Shown here piece by piece: positions 32,499-47,400 of a stretch of 64,000 bases of DNA (positions are counted from its first letter, which is position 1; each line of letters opens with the position of its first letter). The DNA lies in the NCBI GenBank assembly GCA_021498095.1, contig JAIZWK010000001.1:926448-990447 (forward strand), given 5' to 3'. The stretch comes from Candidatus Harpocratesius repetitus. GTDB lineage: Archaea; Asgardarchaeota; Lokiarchaeia; Sigyniarchaeales; Promethearchaeaceae. Both the position numbers and the translations under genes were made by a program. The notes beneath the pieces are model-generated. The model was given only the letters and a program-made list of their open reading frames with translations, did no database searches and was not told the DNA's origin.

Positions 32499-35400
32499 TT
32501 ATACCCTTACCGGCTTATAATGACTCCATACATAGCCGAGATTATCTCTTCCTGAAGCCAATTTAGGTTGATCCATATGTAAAATGTTCCACCACCACTG
32601 CCGCATATCCATTGCACCTGAAAGTTCAAAAATAGGATTTCCATCTTTATCAGCTTGAACAGGATTTCCGTTTGCATCAAAAAATGTTCCCGGTGCAGGC
32701 CGACCATCCGATAAAAATAGGGTAGCAATATCCCCTTTGTGTTCTACTCCAACCAATCCGAATTTTCTCATGAATGCATATGCCTCATCTGGTTTTTTAA
32801 AACCTAAAATTTCAATTATTTGTTTGTTTTGACCGTCAACCGTCATTGTGTTCGAAGAAGCTGCATAGTAAATAATCTGTGAAAATGAAAGACCTGCTTC
32901 AAACCCGTTGACTAACACATCGAGTAATGAATCCAACTCGCTGAATCCGAAAAGTGGGGCGTTGTTACCTATTGGTTTTCCACTTTTTTTATTCTGTTCA
33001 TAGTATTCTTCAGTTTTATGTTGATAATATGAAATATAAAACGGTGTCAATCCATTTTTTAGAAATTCTAAGCAATATTTCTGTTTATTTGGACCATATG
33101 GATCACCTCCAATATCTTTTTCTTTAAAACCTAAACATTCAAAAGTTATGGCTAATAAATCTTTAAATTGAATTTCTAGATCAAGAGTTTTCTGTCCTAA
33201 TGAACCGGTTAATTTTTTGGATACAAGTTTTTTGAAAGTCTCTGAAGCGAAAATGTTTTGGATATACGGCAATAATCTTTTAAATTTAATTGCCACTTCC
33301 AATTCATAATCGCTATTGAAAATTAACTTAATTGTTTTTTTTATTCCATTACAATCTGTATAATCAAAACTTGCAAGAGGGATTGGTTTTAAAGCCATAT
33401 CTGAAGATATTTGATTAAATAGTTGCTTTAAAGAAGGAATTTGATAATCTATTGGAATTTTCATTGCTGGGTTGGAAAACAAGCGATCATTAATTTTTAA
33501 TAACCAATTTTTAAATAATCTTGAGTTTCCATAAAACATTTCATTGATTATAGTTTTCATGAATGAAGTTAATGAAATCATTGACGAAAGACTCATTAAG
33601 TTCACTTGGTGTCCACCTGAACTCCATAAATATTTATTAAAATCTTCTTTAATCATTTCGTGGATTAATAAGATTTTATCTGCCCACTTATTTATATAAT
33701 TTTTAATATTATTTGCGCGGAAAAATGTTGTTGGATTTATATTATCAATCCAATTATTTCTAATTATAATTGGAAAATTCTCTTCAATGAATTTGAATTT
33801 ATTTCTCAAAGATTTAATATAATTCAAAGCTGATGGTGAATAATCTAATAAATCATCAAAAAAAGAAATAACACTTTTATATTTTCCGACATGTAAATTA
33901 AGAAATTGTTTTACTTCTTTTGCAGGGTAAGTACAAATGAATTCTAAATTAGATAATTTAAGATCTAATGAATATGGTTCTTGCAACCATTGAATAATCG
34001 GTTCACCTGTCTTTGTTTTTATTTCTTGATTTAAAATATTATTTAAGAATTCATCAGTCGGAATAATAAATGACTTAGATAAATCTTTGTTTATTCGAAA
34101 GATATATTTCATCACTTTTGGGATCATATCAGAATAATGTTTGTCAGTACGCTTTCCCTTTAATAGTGAATCTAGAGCCCAAATATATCTAGTTGACACA
34201 CCTCTTTTTTCTGTGGTGAATCCTATCGATAAACCATAAATTAAATTTACAAATGTAATTAGTAGTTCTTTTTGAAATTTACTGAAAATTTTTGAATTTG
34301 TTTTTGAATAAGCAAGTTTCTTAAATATTGCTAAGTCGTTATGAAAATCTTTTAAAGCTAAATGAACACTTTCACTAGAATCTCTAAAAATTATTAATTT
34401 TTCTTTTTTAATTTTAAAAGTTGAAATAGGATAAAAGAATATCTCATCTTCAACAATTTTTATTGGAATAAGGTTGTTTTCATTTTGATAGGTAATATGT
34501 CCAACTCCTTTTTTAGAAACTTCATAATCCTTTAAGTATTTAATAACCATTGTTTCAGGATTTAAATTTTTATACATACTTAATAGATTTGGGTTGTATA
34601 TTATATATTTGAGAACAATTGCGTCACGAAGAGTCATTCCGTTAGCTTTTTTTGGAAATAATTTCGAATTTCCACAAAGAGAAGAATCAATTTTTGGATT
34701 TTTTTTTAATTCAAGATATGGGTATCTAATTTCAGTATTATCGCGAATTGTCTTTATCATATCTTTTACTTTCGGCTCTAAGCGCGTTGAAAGTTTCTTT
34801 CTATAGAATTGAAATTTATTTTTAAAATTTTTTATATTAATAAGAAAATTAGGATATGCAGACAATTGAATATTATTAATTAATAATTTCCTTTGATCTC
34901 TTTCCCAAATCTCCTTTTTAATTTTATATCCAAAATAAAAATGATTCCCTTTTTCTCCTAATTTTTTAATAGATATTAATGGAATCTTAATTTCTGACAT
35001 ATACTTTTTTGGATTTTTTGCAAAATCCGATATTTTCGTTTGTTTTCCAGGATCAACTACTTCAACTTTGACTACTTCTGAGCGATGTTCAGTCACATAT
35101 TTCTTGTCAATCCATCGAGCTCCAGTTTCAACATCTAAATCCATTGCTCTTCCATCAGCATAAACGCAAATTACTTTACCATACTCAAATGTATAAACCA
35201 CATCAATCGATCGCCCAGTTCCTTCTCCCACACCAAATAGTGCTTGATAATATTTGCTGTCTTGTTGAATTACCGCCTGAAAATTTTCCCCAAACAATGC
35301 CATTGCTTCCAAGAGTGCCTTATTTCGTGCCCGAATTGAAAGGTGACAGCTGGGAAAATTCATAGATGTTAAAGCTTTAGGATTAAATTTATATCCTTGA

Positions 35401-38400
35401 ACCCGCAGTGCTTCCCGTAAGGAAGATCGCATATTGGCTTGAAGAAATTGTGTGAAAGTACCGAATAATAAAGGCTGCTGCTGTAAAGATTGCGCTAATT
35501 GTTTCAAGCCTAAATTGGTGATCATTGTCCGCATTTGCTTGATAACTGCCGTGCGTTTGGATTTTAAGAGATCATGTGTTTGATATTTGGTTCTCAAAGT
35601 ACATAAGCTGGAAAAATCTTCTTTTTGCACGAACTGATCTTCCAAAGCGTAGAATAGATTGCGCTCTCCCGAAGAAAGATAATCTTCCCCTTTGAAGGCG
35701 TTTATTTGTCCTTCCAGAAAGTCTGGAATAATTTCGGCTAAGATATTCCAAACTTCACTGTCTCCTAAGCCGAGATGGGATAAACCGCGGGCAATAGCAT
35801 CCTCCAAAATCATTTCTTGGAATACTTCTTTTCCAAACTGCCATACCCATTGCGATATGGAAAATTTATTCACCAAATCTCCGCCACTAACCTTTAATAC
35901 GGCATATTCGCTGAGATATCCCATAGGATTCAGCAGGAAACTCACTCCATTGGCAATTAGAACCCCTTCCACAACTTGTTGAAGCTGTAGTTTGCGCATA
36001 TCCTTCAAGATTTCTGGATCTGAAGAGGAAATTTCAGCATATTCGGTCCAATAAGCCGAAGCCAAACACATTTCGTAATAATCCATCAATCGTTCTAATG
36101 GACGGGATATGTTCCATGAAGATGAGATCAAGGGGACGACAATTGGACGACCCATAGAATTGAGTTTAAAGCGAAAATCGGTATACATACGACTGTAATT
36201 GCCTAAAATATTCCTGATTCGTCCTTTTTCATTTGCATCCATAAAGGCTAAGTCAGAAGGAGGTGTTCCGATATTCTGCCAGTAATAATTGTAAATTTGG
36301 GGATTAATAGTGCTGGTGATGTCAATCGTAGAGAAGTCAGGAGCATCAGGCTCGGGTCGAGGGACATATCTAAGTTCGGAAAAATCATTAATATTTTGAA
36401 GGGAAACAGATGCCCCTACACAATTCCAGAAGCTTTCTAAATTACTGTAATAGGATGTGTTATAGTAATAAGGTGAAAAATAGAAATCGCGATATTTCCA
36501 CGGTTTTGAGGTGTTTGTGAGGGGATCAAAGGTGGAATAATTCCAAGCAGCTTGCAGTAGATCTTGATAGAGGTTTTCTAAATGATTGTAGACAGTTGCA
36601 TTATCCATGAAGAAGTGGGAATCTTTCGTAATTCCAACTATTTCATATTCATCATATGTGCTATCATTACAAGCGATATAATTACGCCACCAGCGGTATT
36701 GAGCCAAACGTAATGAGAAGATAAATTCATATTCTAATAAATCGACCGAATTATATCTATTAAAAATCATTTCAGGAAGTCCTATTTTCACCTCTTGGAT
36801 GGAAAGAGATGGTTCGGAATCTTCTGTAGTTCCACCTATATCCCGCCACTCTGTTAAACTCCACCATAAAGAGGTATCAAAAATCGGGAGACTGGTTTCG
36901 ACTACCCTTACTTGCATTACACGGGAGGAGAGAAATGGAACTAAATCTTGAACAAATGCTTGAGTGGCATCTTGGAAGGTGTAAGGATCTTCTTCAATAT
37001 CACCTAAATAATTCGGTTTCTGCAAGCCGTAATATCCATATTCTATCCAATGATCAAGTATTTTTTCACGAAGATAATATTGATATAAGTAATTTAAGCC
37101 AAAATACATAGCAAAAGATATTCCACTTGCCGCGGGTTCAGGTAGAATAAAAGATAATCCGGCTGTCATTAACACGTTTACTCCCATGAGAACATTATTT
37201 ACCACTCGATCTAACTGATAACTCACAGAAAACATCGTAGGTGTACCGTGATGTAGTGAATCCATTCTTGCCTCATGGTCTTTTAAAGCATCATACCAAG
37301 CCATTCCATATATTTGTTCAAATCCGTCAACACCACTCAACCAATATGAAGGGAAGAAATAATCACCCGAACTGAGATAATCATCAACACCAAGATGAAG
37401 ATAATGATTGTCTTCAGATTTTACGTAATAACCAATAGAATAATTTTCCGCAAACGATTTCTCAGTAAAAATGAAACCTACATTAAATCGATTAGATCCA
37501 TCCGGATCGGTCCAGTAAATCACTCCATGAGGATCGGTCAGAAGTGTATCTTGCAAGATTTGATGATTTTCACTGAAACCAACCCTGGGATCAACCATAA
37601 CCTCAACATCATACTGCGGAATTACCTCTGTAGTTATGACCGTTCGATTTAAAATATAAGGAGTACTGGAGTTAAAGTAGATAGAACCAAATTCATTGGT
37701 AATAAATTTATCCGGTCCGGAGATCATAAACGAACAATTTTCTGCCAAGCGATTTCCCCGCTCAATCTTACCATCCCGTATTATGGTATAGGAATCATAT
37801 ACCCAGTAGGGATCCGCCGATTGATCTAAATCTAATCCTGCATTATCAAATCGATCTTCACGGACAGCGATTGATTCAAAATTACCATCTCCATCTAAAT
37901 CAAACGATTCAATTAATGTGGGGATTGTTTCCATCTCTGTGACAGGGATTAGTGAAGGACCTTCTTGGGATTGTGAAGCCGAATAAAGATCCATCTGAAT
38001 GTTATAAGCAGTTTTCATTCCTGAAAAAATCGAATATAAGTGATCTCGATTGGTGAAAAACGCTTTAAACTCAGGTACCGGATCTGATACCAACCGCATC
38101 ATTTGGCGTGTTTTTTTATCGAATACTCCATCACCGGTAAAATCTTGACTAACCTCAATATATTCCTGCTCTTCATACTGCACAAAATAATGCCCAGTAT
38201 CTCCCCCGTATAAATTATGGTTAAGTCCGTAGAGATTTGGGTCAGTAATCTGTGAAATAGATTCCGTGCTGTCAAATAAGACTTCATAGTCCCATTCTCC
38301 ATCGCACCCAAAATCATAACGGAGATAATCCTTAACATTATTGGTAAAGTTTCCCACACCTTCTCCATCAAGAGCTAACACAGTAAGCTCATATCCATCA

Positions 38401-41400
38401 TTCATGTCGTAATTCAGATCATATGTAGTTTGCTTCATCCAAGGAATTGTATAGGTAATGCAGCCCTCATTAATTGGTTCCCATTGAATTGGATGAACAT
38501 TCCGATACCAAGCGGTCATTGTACGAGTATTTTCACGCTGTTGGGGATCAAAATTATAACTGAAAATGGCTTGAATATCGGTTTCATATGCATCATCGGT
38601 TGTAGAATTTGGAACGGCGTAAACCGCCAAATTACTGAAGTATAGGGGTTGATCTGCTTCATCTTGGTCCCATAATCGGGTTCCATAGAGAGCAATAGAA
38701 TCAATGGAAATGGTGTCATTCGCCACTTGAAGATCAACAGTTTTAGTTTGCATTCCTAAAGGTCCTGTAAAAACTGTCGGAAAAAGATCGAAGTGTTGGG
38801 TGACGCCATTGTTGTATGTTAATTCGAGGGCAGCTATAGAACGTTCTGTATAAAATGCCATTCCTTCAAACCCAATCCCTGTATGATTTGATGTCATAAT
38901 TGAGTTGTTAAATTCGATTCCTACTGAAATGCCCACTAACCGATTACCGATACCTGCAGATTGCAAATCTTCCCTTACTGTATTCATAATTTGAAGATTA
39001 TTTTTGTTTTGAGACCAATAATGATGTGTACCGTCTGCATAATCGAAAGAAAGGGTAATGGAAAGGAAATCTTCTCCAGGAAGTACATATAAGGGAATTT
39101 CTAAATAACGATATATAACCGGGTTAAAGGACTCAAGATAAAGATCGCAAAGATCCAGAGAAAAGTTATAATTCGGACTAATATCTCCTTCAATCGAAAT
39201 GACATTCTCATCATTCAAGATGTCCCTTTTCCAATTATACGTATCAAAAGAAAGCATGGATTTATGATCACCTAATGAATCCACCGACCAATTTAAATTA
39301 GGAGCAGGAATGGTAACATGTGATTCATCAATTAAAGCATGAAGATCATTCATCGTGTTATCTAAATTAATATCATCAATTAGAGGATGGGTGTATTTAT
39401 CATCCCAGTACATTACTGTATCTAAATTCGAGCGATAAAGATGGAGATAATCAATCGACAATACGTTTTTAGTTTGATGGATTCTATAGTGCACATTAGG
39501 ATTCTTTGCACTAAAGGCAATTCTCACTCCTTTAAATCCTACGTATTTTCCGTTAGATGTAATTAAGAAGCGAGATAAGTCTGATTCAGATAAGACAACT
39601 AGATCATCATAAGTTTCATAGGATATTCTATTGGCATAATAAAGATTTCCTTTCACTGAAGCGACTGTTATCCATGAATCACCATTAAAGAATTGCAGCG
39701 AGGCATTATTCCAATATACTGTATTCTTTTTGTCTGCGTTTTCAGGATCCCACATGGAAACAGTGAATTTTGCATCAATATCAATTCTATTAATGCAGTT
39801 CATATCAATTGGAGTAAAGGTCATGTCAACTGTGATGGTTGTATTAACATCTCTTTCTTCCGACCTAAATGTGAAATTCTGAGCCAGATTGTCGTTTTTA
39901 ACTTTTAATTTTTGAATCAAGTCTGATGTTTCTACAGGTATCATATCTTCTGTATTTGAAACTGTTAACCCTGTAATTGGAATTTCTTCAGATATATATG
40001 GAATATCGGCCATTTCTTCTAAATTATGACCATCAGCATACCGTGGAGCATTCCAATCGGTAATGACAAAATCACGGTCATTTGGCCCAAGATTGTAGGA
40101 AAGAGCGGCGGAATAGGTGTAATTCAAGGTAGGGTCTTTAGGTAAAATTACAGGATTCATTAAAGTACTAATACCGTTGGCAGTCGAAGAGAATGAAGCT
40201 GAAATTTGTCCCGTAGATAAGGTTTGATTCCATATCGAAGGCATTACCAACAAGAAGATTTCTCTGGTTTTCAAGGGTGAATCATCAATAACATTATGAA
40301 GAACGGCACCTCCGTCATATGGAATACGTTTAACGTCGTAAAGAGAGATAAAGCCGTGATATATTATAGGCTCGGTAATGGAACTTAAGACTTTGGGATT
40401 AATTTTCAGACTGGTTACCCCTTTTCCTACAGAATCTTTAGGAGAAAATTCTCCAAATGAATCGAAATTATCACCTACTGCATTCCCACAAGCATCGCTT
40501 TCGTTATACCACCGCCAAAGGTTTTCTTGTGTGATAGTAGGATAATCCCATCCGTTTTCTTCATCAAAACCGCTCCAAAAATAAGAATGTTCATCCAGCA
40601 TGGTCATAATTTCTGAAAGTTTATGCACTCCACTAGTAACGCTGGAAGGATCATCAAGTCGGAGATAGTAATCGTTGATGGCCTCATCCCATTCAGAGGG
40701 GTTAGAAGTATTGGTTATTCCGAAATCAAAACCGTTTTCTATAAAATAATGTAAAAAGGAGCGACCAAAGACTCTTTCTCGTAAATCATCAGAATAAGCG
40801 GTTGGAATGGAGATAATATTTGTATCACCGGTAATGTGTCCGCGTTTTAAAATGATGGGTGTAATAGAAGTCCGATCGCTATCAACGACAGTGATATTCC
40901 AACGCAAAAAGACCTGCTTACTCCATAAAGATTGGGCAAATACATGGGAAAGATCAACGAACCATCCTTTTATATTCGATCCCGTGACACGATCTGATGC
41001 ATCAATGGTATAGTTCAACCATTCAAAGTTATCATCATTATCCACCTCAACAGCATATAGTTGAATATCAACTTGCAAATTGGAAGGATCCCATGAATCA
41101 GTTTCAGGAATATAAATCTGCCAATCGATCTGTCCGTTATATGGGAGAAAGATTGCAGGTGGAGTGAAGAGCAGTGATTCATTATACCGCAAGCCTAAAT
41201 ACATGGCATCTTCCAAAGTATAATTTCCAGTGTTTGTGTAATTATAAAAGGCGGCGGTGCGAAATCCATGCAAAGGATTAGCATTATCACTATAGAATTG
41301 ATAACCTTCCAGAATTTGCGTTGTTAAAGGTAGAGAGAAGGCTTGTGAGATATTCCAATGATGCTGTTCAACTGTGAAAAGATGAGGAAAGTTGAATGTG

Positions 41401-44400
41401 GCATTAAATGTTGCATTTTCGTATAGACGCCAGTTGAACATAGAAGAACTGGAGTGAATAAGGAAATTTAAATTATCAGAATGAATGTCTACATTAATTA
41501 AATCATTAACATTATCAGCACCAATTGAAGCACTAAATTGGGGAACTGCACTTTGAATTGAGCCGTTTAGATACATCCAATCTGAAGGATCGTGATTACT
41601 ATTAATTTGTTCTAAAGCTGTTCCTAATTCTTTACCGAAATACCATACATTATTGTGATCATAATCATTCGATTCTGTGAGGGTTAAATTACAAATGGTA
41701 ATGTTGTAATTGGCAAAAGGTCGGTATTCTTCCCAAGTTTGATTGATTAAACTTTCATAATAATCAGATTCATAAAAAGCGGTCCAATTTTGATCCCCAC
41801 TAGCATTAAAGATATTAAAATGCTGTGTTTCATTAAGATTCCATTCAGGGTCCATATCGAACTGATAATGAAAACTAATGTTAGTATTGATTCCATCCAT
41901 CCACCTAAATTCATATTCAAAGGGTATTGATTCATTCCAAGCTGAAGCATTATTAATTTCAAAGGAGACTTGGGTGGGACGATTATTAACCCACAATTCT
42001 AATGTAATACTATCAGTAAAGTTGTAATTTTCATTAATGAAAGCATCACTGGATACAACAAGATCTCCCGATAAAACGGGATAATTGTAATTGTAATATC
42101 CTTTACTGATATCTCCAGTAGCATTGACCAAATAGGCATTGCTGTATCCTTCGGAATCATGAGCCAGATCATTTAAGGTATAAAGATGGGTCACTGAATC
42201 TAAAGTATATGTCTCGGCTCCTTCTACTGTTAAACCTGTATCGACACTCCTATAAGTGGCATTATAATAGCGGGATATCACCGAGACTAATTGATAATTC
42301 AAAGAATAATATCCAGGTAATAAACGATCTAATTGTGGACCTGCTGTTTCTGGAGTATAGACAAATTCTGCAATTCCTTGGCTATCAGTTTGGAGTATAT
42401 AAGGGACATATCCCGTTCCATTCCAATAGCCGTCAATAATTTTCTCAGTTTGATCAGAATCATACAGATCACACTGGATTAAAATTTGACTAGAAGCATC
42501 CAATCCAAAACGGCTTAAGAAATTATTAGCATCTAAATCTTCTGCAATTCCTTCTCCTGCTTCGGTATCCGTTTCAGCCACTGCGGCAAAAACGGAGAAA
42601 TTGGCTGTTGTTACGGGCATATTCGCCGTTACCAATGTAAGATCTTCTGGTTCTATTAGTAGAATTCCTTCGATAGCAGTAGAGAGATAGCATGGATCAG
42701 CATATATTCCATCTGCATAATTAGAACTTTGAAGAATGGGAACTGCATCATCTGAATCATATATGTATTTTTCGTGATCAAACAATTCTGTTTCGTAAAG
42801 TTCTCCTTGATATTGGAAAGCGGGAATCTTCATATCATCAGCATTCCATTGATCTGCATAGAAGATTCTAACATACAGCGGTACAGATGATACTGAATCA
42901 ACAGGGATGTGGGTGATTTTCTCATACAGATCACAAATATCATATAATACATCTCCCTCAATCTCGAAATGGGCAATACCCTCAGCATTCGTCTCAGATA
43001 CATCGTAATACAATGGAGCGGTCCACTTATACGTCTGTGTATCTTCTTCAAAGAAAGGATACAAAATTGGTCGATCCACCAACCCTTGAGTATAATGATG
43101 GAGCTGCAAATTGGCTGGTGGTTGTATATCTTGGTAATAAAGATATTCTCCAAAGCACGAACCCAAATCTGAAGTGAAATTATCCCTCCACGGCCATTCA
43201 GGAACGATGGATAAGGAAAGCCAGACGGGTAATTCTGGTGCATTATATCCTAAGATTTCATCTGTCATGCGTACGTCGATAGGAATATTATCGGAATATT
43301 GTACGGTCAAATTCAGTAAATTACCTGGTGAGATCCATGTATCAGCAAATTGGGAGCGGGCATTCATAGTAATTTCTCGAGGTTCAATCTGCAAAGTAAA
43401 AGAATGCGCTGTAGGGAAATAATGAGAATTTCCGCTAAAATAGGTTCTCATTAAGTATTGACCTGGAATTAGATCAAATGTGCTTCCAAAGGTTGAATCA
43501 AAGTAGAATTGGAATAAATTATTTGTAATTAACTCGCATGTTTGGATTGTTTTCCACATTTGATTATCCCAAATTTGAAGTTGAATAACATTGGAACTGA
43601 GATTCAAAGTCCGATTATACACCCAATTATTTCCTTCGTTAATATAGAAAGGAGTTTCATTATATTCGGGAATTCTTTCTAATACCAAATCCACCCCTCC
43701 TGCAATAAAAGAATCCGCTGTATTAAATGGAACAGGAAGGGTTAATGGATCTTGATCAGTTAAATAATAGATAGAAGCATTGTGCCGCTGTAATATAAAG
43801 GATAAATCAATAATGTCTGAAGTAGGGACAAAAAAGGCATTACCTGAATATTTAACCCGAAAATCTGTATATTCATCAGATCTACCGTATAAGATAAAAG
43901 TATATGGAGTTTCCATGTGTTCAGAAACAGCTATGCCCAAAATTACTTCTTCATTCCCATGATTAGCCACTATTTGGAAGGAATCTAAAGTATCAATGAA
44001 CACTTCTTCAGGGATGGCCGGGGAAAAGTGAAAATTCGTCATATTTACATACGTTCCTGTTATAAAATCAGAGACATCAAAGGTGCAGTCTGTCAAGTTC
44101 ACAGAAATCGGATTGATTTTGAGAGTAGCCGTATTGAAACATGAATGAAAATCACCAGAATGAATTGAAATATCAAGATTAAGATGATATATGCGATTAT
44201 CTATCCCTTGAGGGAGTGTTTCATAAAAAGTGGTGGCGTTATTGAGAAAATCAACGAATTTTATTGAAGTAATTCCGAAAAAGTAATTTGCATAAGTCGG
44301 GTTTAATACTTCAAAATGGGGCATAATAGTATTTGGAACGGCTCGAATAGAGATTTTCTCGGTTAAATTCAAAATGTAATTCGGATTAAATGCCGCAATT

Positions 44401-47400
44401 TTAACAAATGGAACAAAAAGTTTCAGCTTCCGTAATAACATATCATTATAAAGATATAGGCTGGGAGATTTCGTAATTAAAGACACAATATCTTGAGTAT
44501 CAAAGGTATACACTGCAGTTTCAGTAACATTTCCAGTTGTATATGAAAATTCCATTACAAAACTTTTAAAAATGCTTCCAAGATCGGGTAACCAATTATC
44601 AGGAATCACAATATTGGCTGATATACCTTCAAATGAAGCATTTATCCATTCAACATTTGAAAAGGTGAAACCTATTGTATCTAACGCAGCTAACCCTCCA
44701 TAGTAAAACTCCATTGAAGTTGAAATATCAAGATTAGGATCATAAAGATTTCCTTCAGAAAAGTCAATATTTGATATTGAAGTAATACTTACATTAGATA
44801 GATTTCTCAGATCTTGCGAATATAAGAAGGCGGAATCTATTGGTATGGAGAATGATCCATTATTTCCTGTTTTTACTGTTTGATAGTTTAAATTATCAAA
44901 TTGAATATTTACTAAAGAATTGGAAGGTAATGGTTGATCGTACTCATCAAAAATATTACCGGTAATGAAATCTGCATAATGAACTTCAAGATTCTCCGAT
45001 GAATTATAAATCACATGATAATTTTGATTAATTCGGAGAGATTTGCTGGTGATTAATTCTTCATTTCCTGCTTTATCTTGCGCCCAGAATTTTAAAACCA
45101 AATTGGAAGAAGAAATCATCGGGATTTCTTGAAGTAAATTCCAAAGGTCAAATCTAATTTCTTGAGAAGGATTAGCAATCTCTGTTGAAAGAAGAATTAC
45201 ATTTGATTCATCCCATAGTTGTAAGTTGAATGAACTTATTGTATTTTCATCATTCAAACTAAAAATCAAAGGAGTTTGAGCGGAAAGATCAATAAATATT
45301 CCATAATCATGACTATAAGTTGAATTTTGTATCCAATTCGAAATTGGTGCAGTTCGATCTATAATAATGGATTGAAAGCATTCTCCTGTATTGCCATCGG
45401 AATCTTCAAGTGCTGCACGAAGTGTGACTAATCCTTCAGGCATTCCAACAGAATATGAATCGATGCTTGCAGTATAGTGATTATCACCTGTAGAAAGAGT
45501 ATCTGTTAATACAGGATAGAACGTGACATTGTCTTGAGTCCATTCAATAGTTATTGAAGATAAATCAGTTGAATAATCCACAATATTAATAGCGAATAAA
45601 TCTCCGTATTCTGGTACTTGATTATAGGGAATATTGTAGAATTCGGGATGGGGTTTGCTGATATCTAGTGATCCAAGCATATATTTCTCGCAGATAGTGG
45701 TATTCGTAATGTTGTTGATCATTCTCAGTCGAAGATTTACGATTGCTTCATTCGGCTGCATTACCATCACACTTCCATCGTCAAAAGCAAGATCTTCCCG
45801 ACCGTTACCATCAAGATCTCCGAGAGCCAAATTATCAACAGGATCTTCCCGCAAACGTTCCATTTCTCGATGATATGTGACTGCGGTGGCGGTTACAAAA
45901 TTATCTTGAATGCATGAATGGGTTAAAACGATGGGCTCTTTGCGCATATTGATCATGTAAAATGCGGTTCTTATATAGCCCGTGATTACCATATCCCCAT
46001 CCGATGAGTGAACATATTCCCCAATCTGATTGGAAGAGAATAGGTTAGCACTGATATCAATTGAATATATCAAATAGCGGTCCAAACCATTTTCCGAAAG
46101 AACAGACTTCAGCATTGGTTTCACGGCAAATTTTACAGGCATACTGCTGTATTGGTTGTCGAGATACAATTCTACTTTTGGTTCAACTGGAATCACTAAA
46201 CGAGGATCGCTGATATTAATCGCTGAACCAAACCCTAAAAGACTTGCATTAACAATCAGATCGAACTGACCATGAATGTTGATGGTATCCCACTCACTAA
46301 GATCAAAATCGTAACTATTTCCCAACACAATCTCGAAAGCATGATGGTCTTCATCGTAATTTGCAATTTGGGTAAAAATTGGTGTGTCTGATTCAGATCG
46401 ACACCGAATCGCTTCTATATAAAGTGTATCGAAATCAATTAATATTAAATTGGCTAAATTGGTACCCGCTATAGATGATAATTCAGCAAGATAATTGTTG
46501 TGATCGATGATCAACCTCATTGTGAATTGATATACTCCTGGAGCGGATTGATTATCTTCACCAAAATTCTGCCAATTGTCTGTTGAAAAGTAGTATTCCA
46601 GATTGACCATATTATTAAAATAATTGAGGGGATTAGTGATGGACATATCATGCCATACTCCTTGATGATCCCGAATTTGTAAATAGGTTTGTTGATTGTT
46701 AGTATTCCACCAATCTATTTGAGGAACATCACGTGTATTAAAGGCATTTATTCCAGAATAATAATTAGTTGAATGCGTTATTGAATCCCAGATATAATCT
46801 CTTAGAATTCCATTTAAATTATATTTAAGAAATTCTAATTCCGAAAATGTAATATTCAAAGCATTTGTATCAAGATCGATTGTAAATTCCTGCACAAATT
46901 TCGATTCTGAATTTTCATTTTGATTACCAAAATCTATCTGAACTGTGCTGGTTAATACATCCTTTTGAACACTTAGTTTTTGATCTGGGAGAGCACCTAA
47001 AAAGTTCCATAGTTCTGAAGAGGTGTCCCATAGTGAAATTTCAACTCGATATTCCAATAGACCGTTATTGTATAATCCTAAATTTGAAGAATATGCCGTT
47101 ATATCAATAATCAGATCAGAAAGATCTTCAGGGTGCGAAATATCTACATAATCATTAGTAGCAGATGATTCAAACCAAAATTCATTTGCAGGGTTATTTA
47201 CATCATTAGGATTATCATATACTGTAATGGATAAATAATCTCCGCTGATTAAAGAATCAGTTATACACGATACTGTAATTCTTAGAGGGAAATCTGTGAG
47301 TGATCCATCTAAATATAAATCTTCTAATGAGTATGGTTCACCACCGTTAAAAGTGTCTGCAATATCGCTTCCTGTTATATCTAAATTCATTTGAAGGGTG

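Noticed and set aside
42830..43243. 137-codon second frame on the same strand inside the giant gene
   Set aside because: It is a shifted frame of the giant gene, rich in Ile/His/Met/Arg in the way shifted coding sequence is, and the main frame is intact here.
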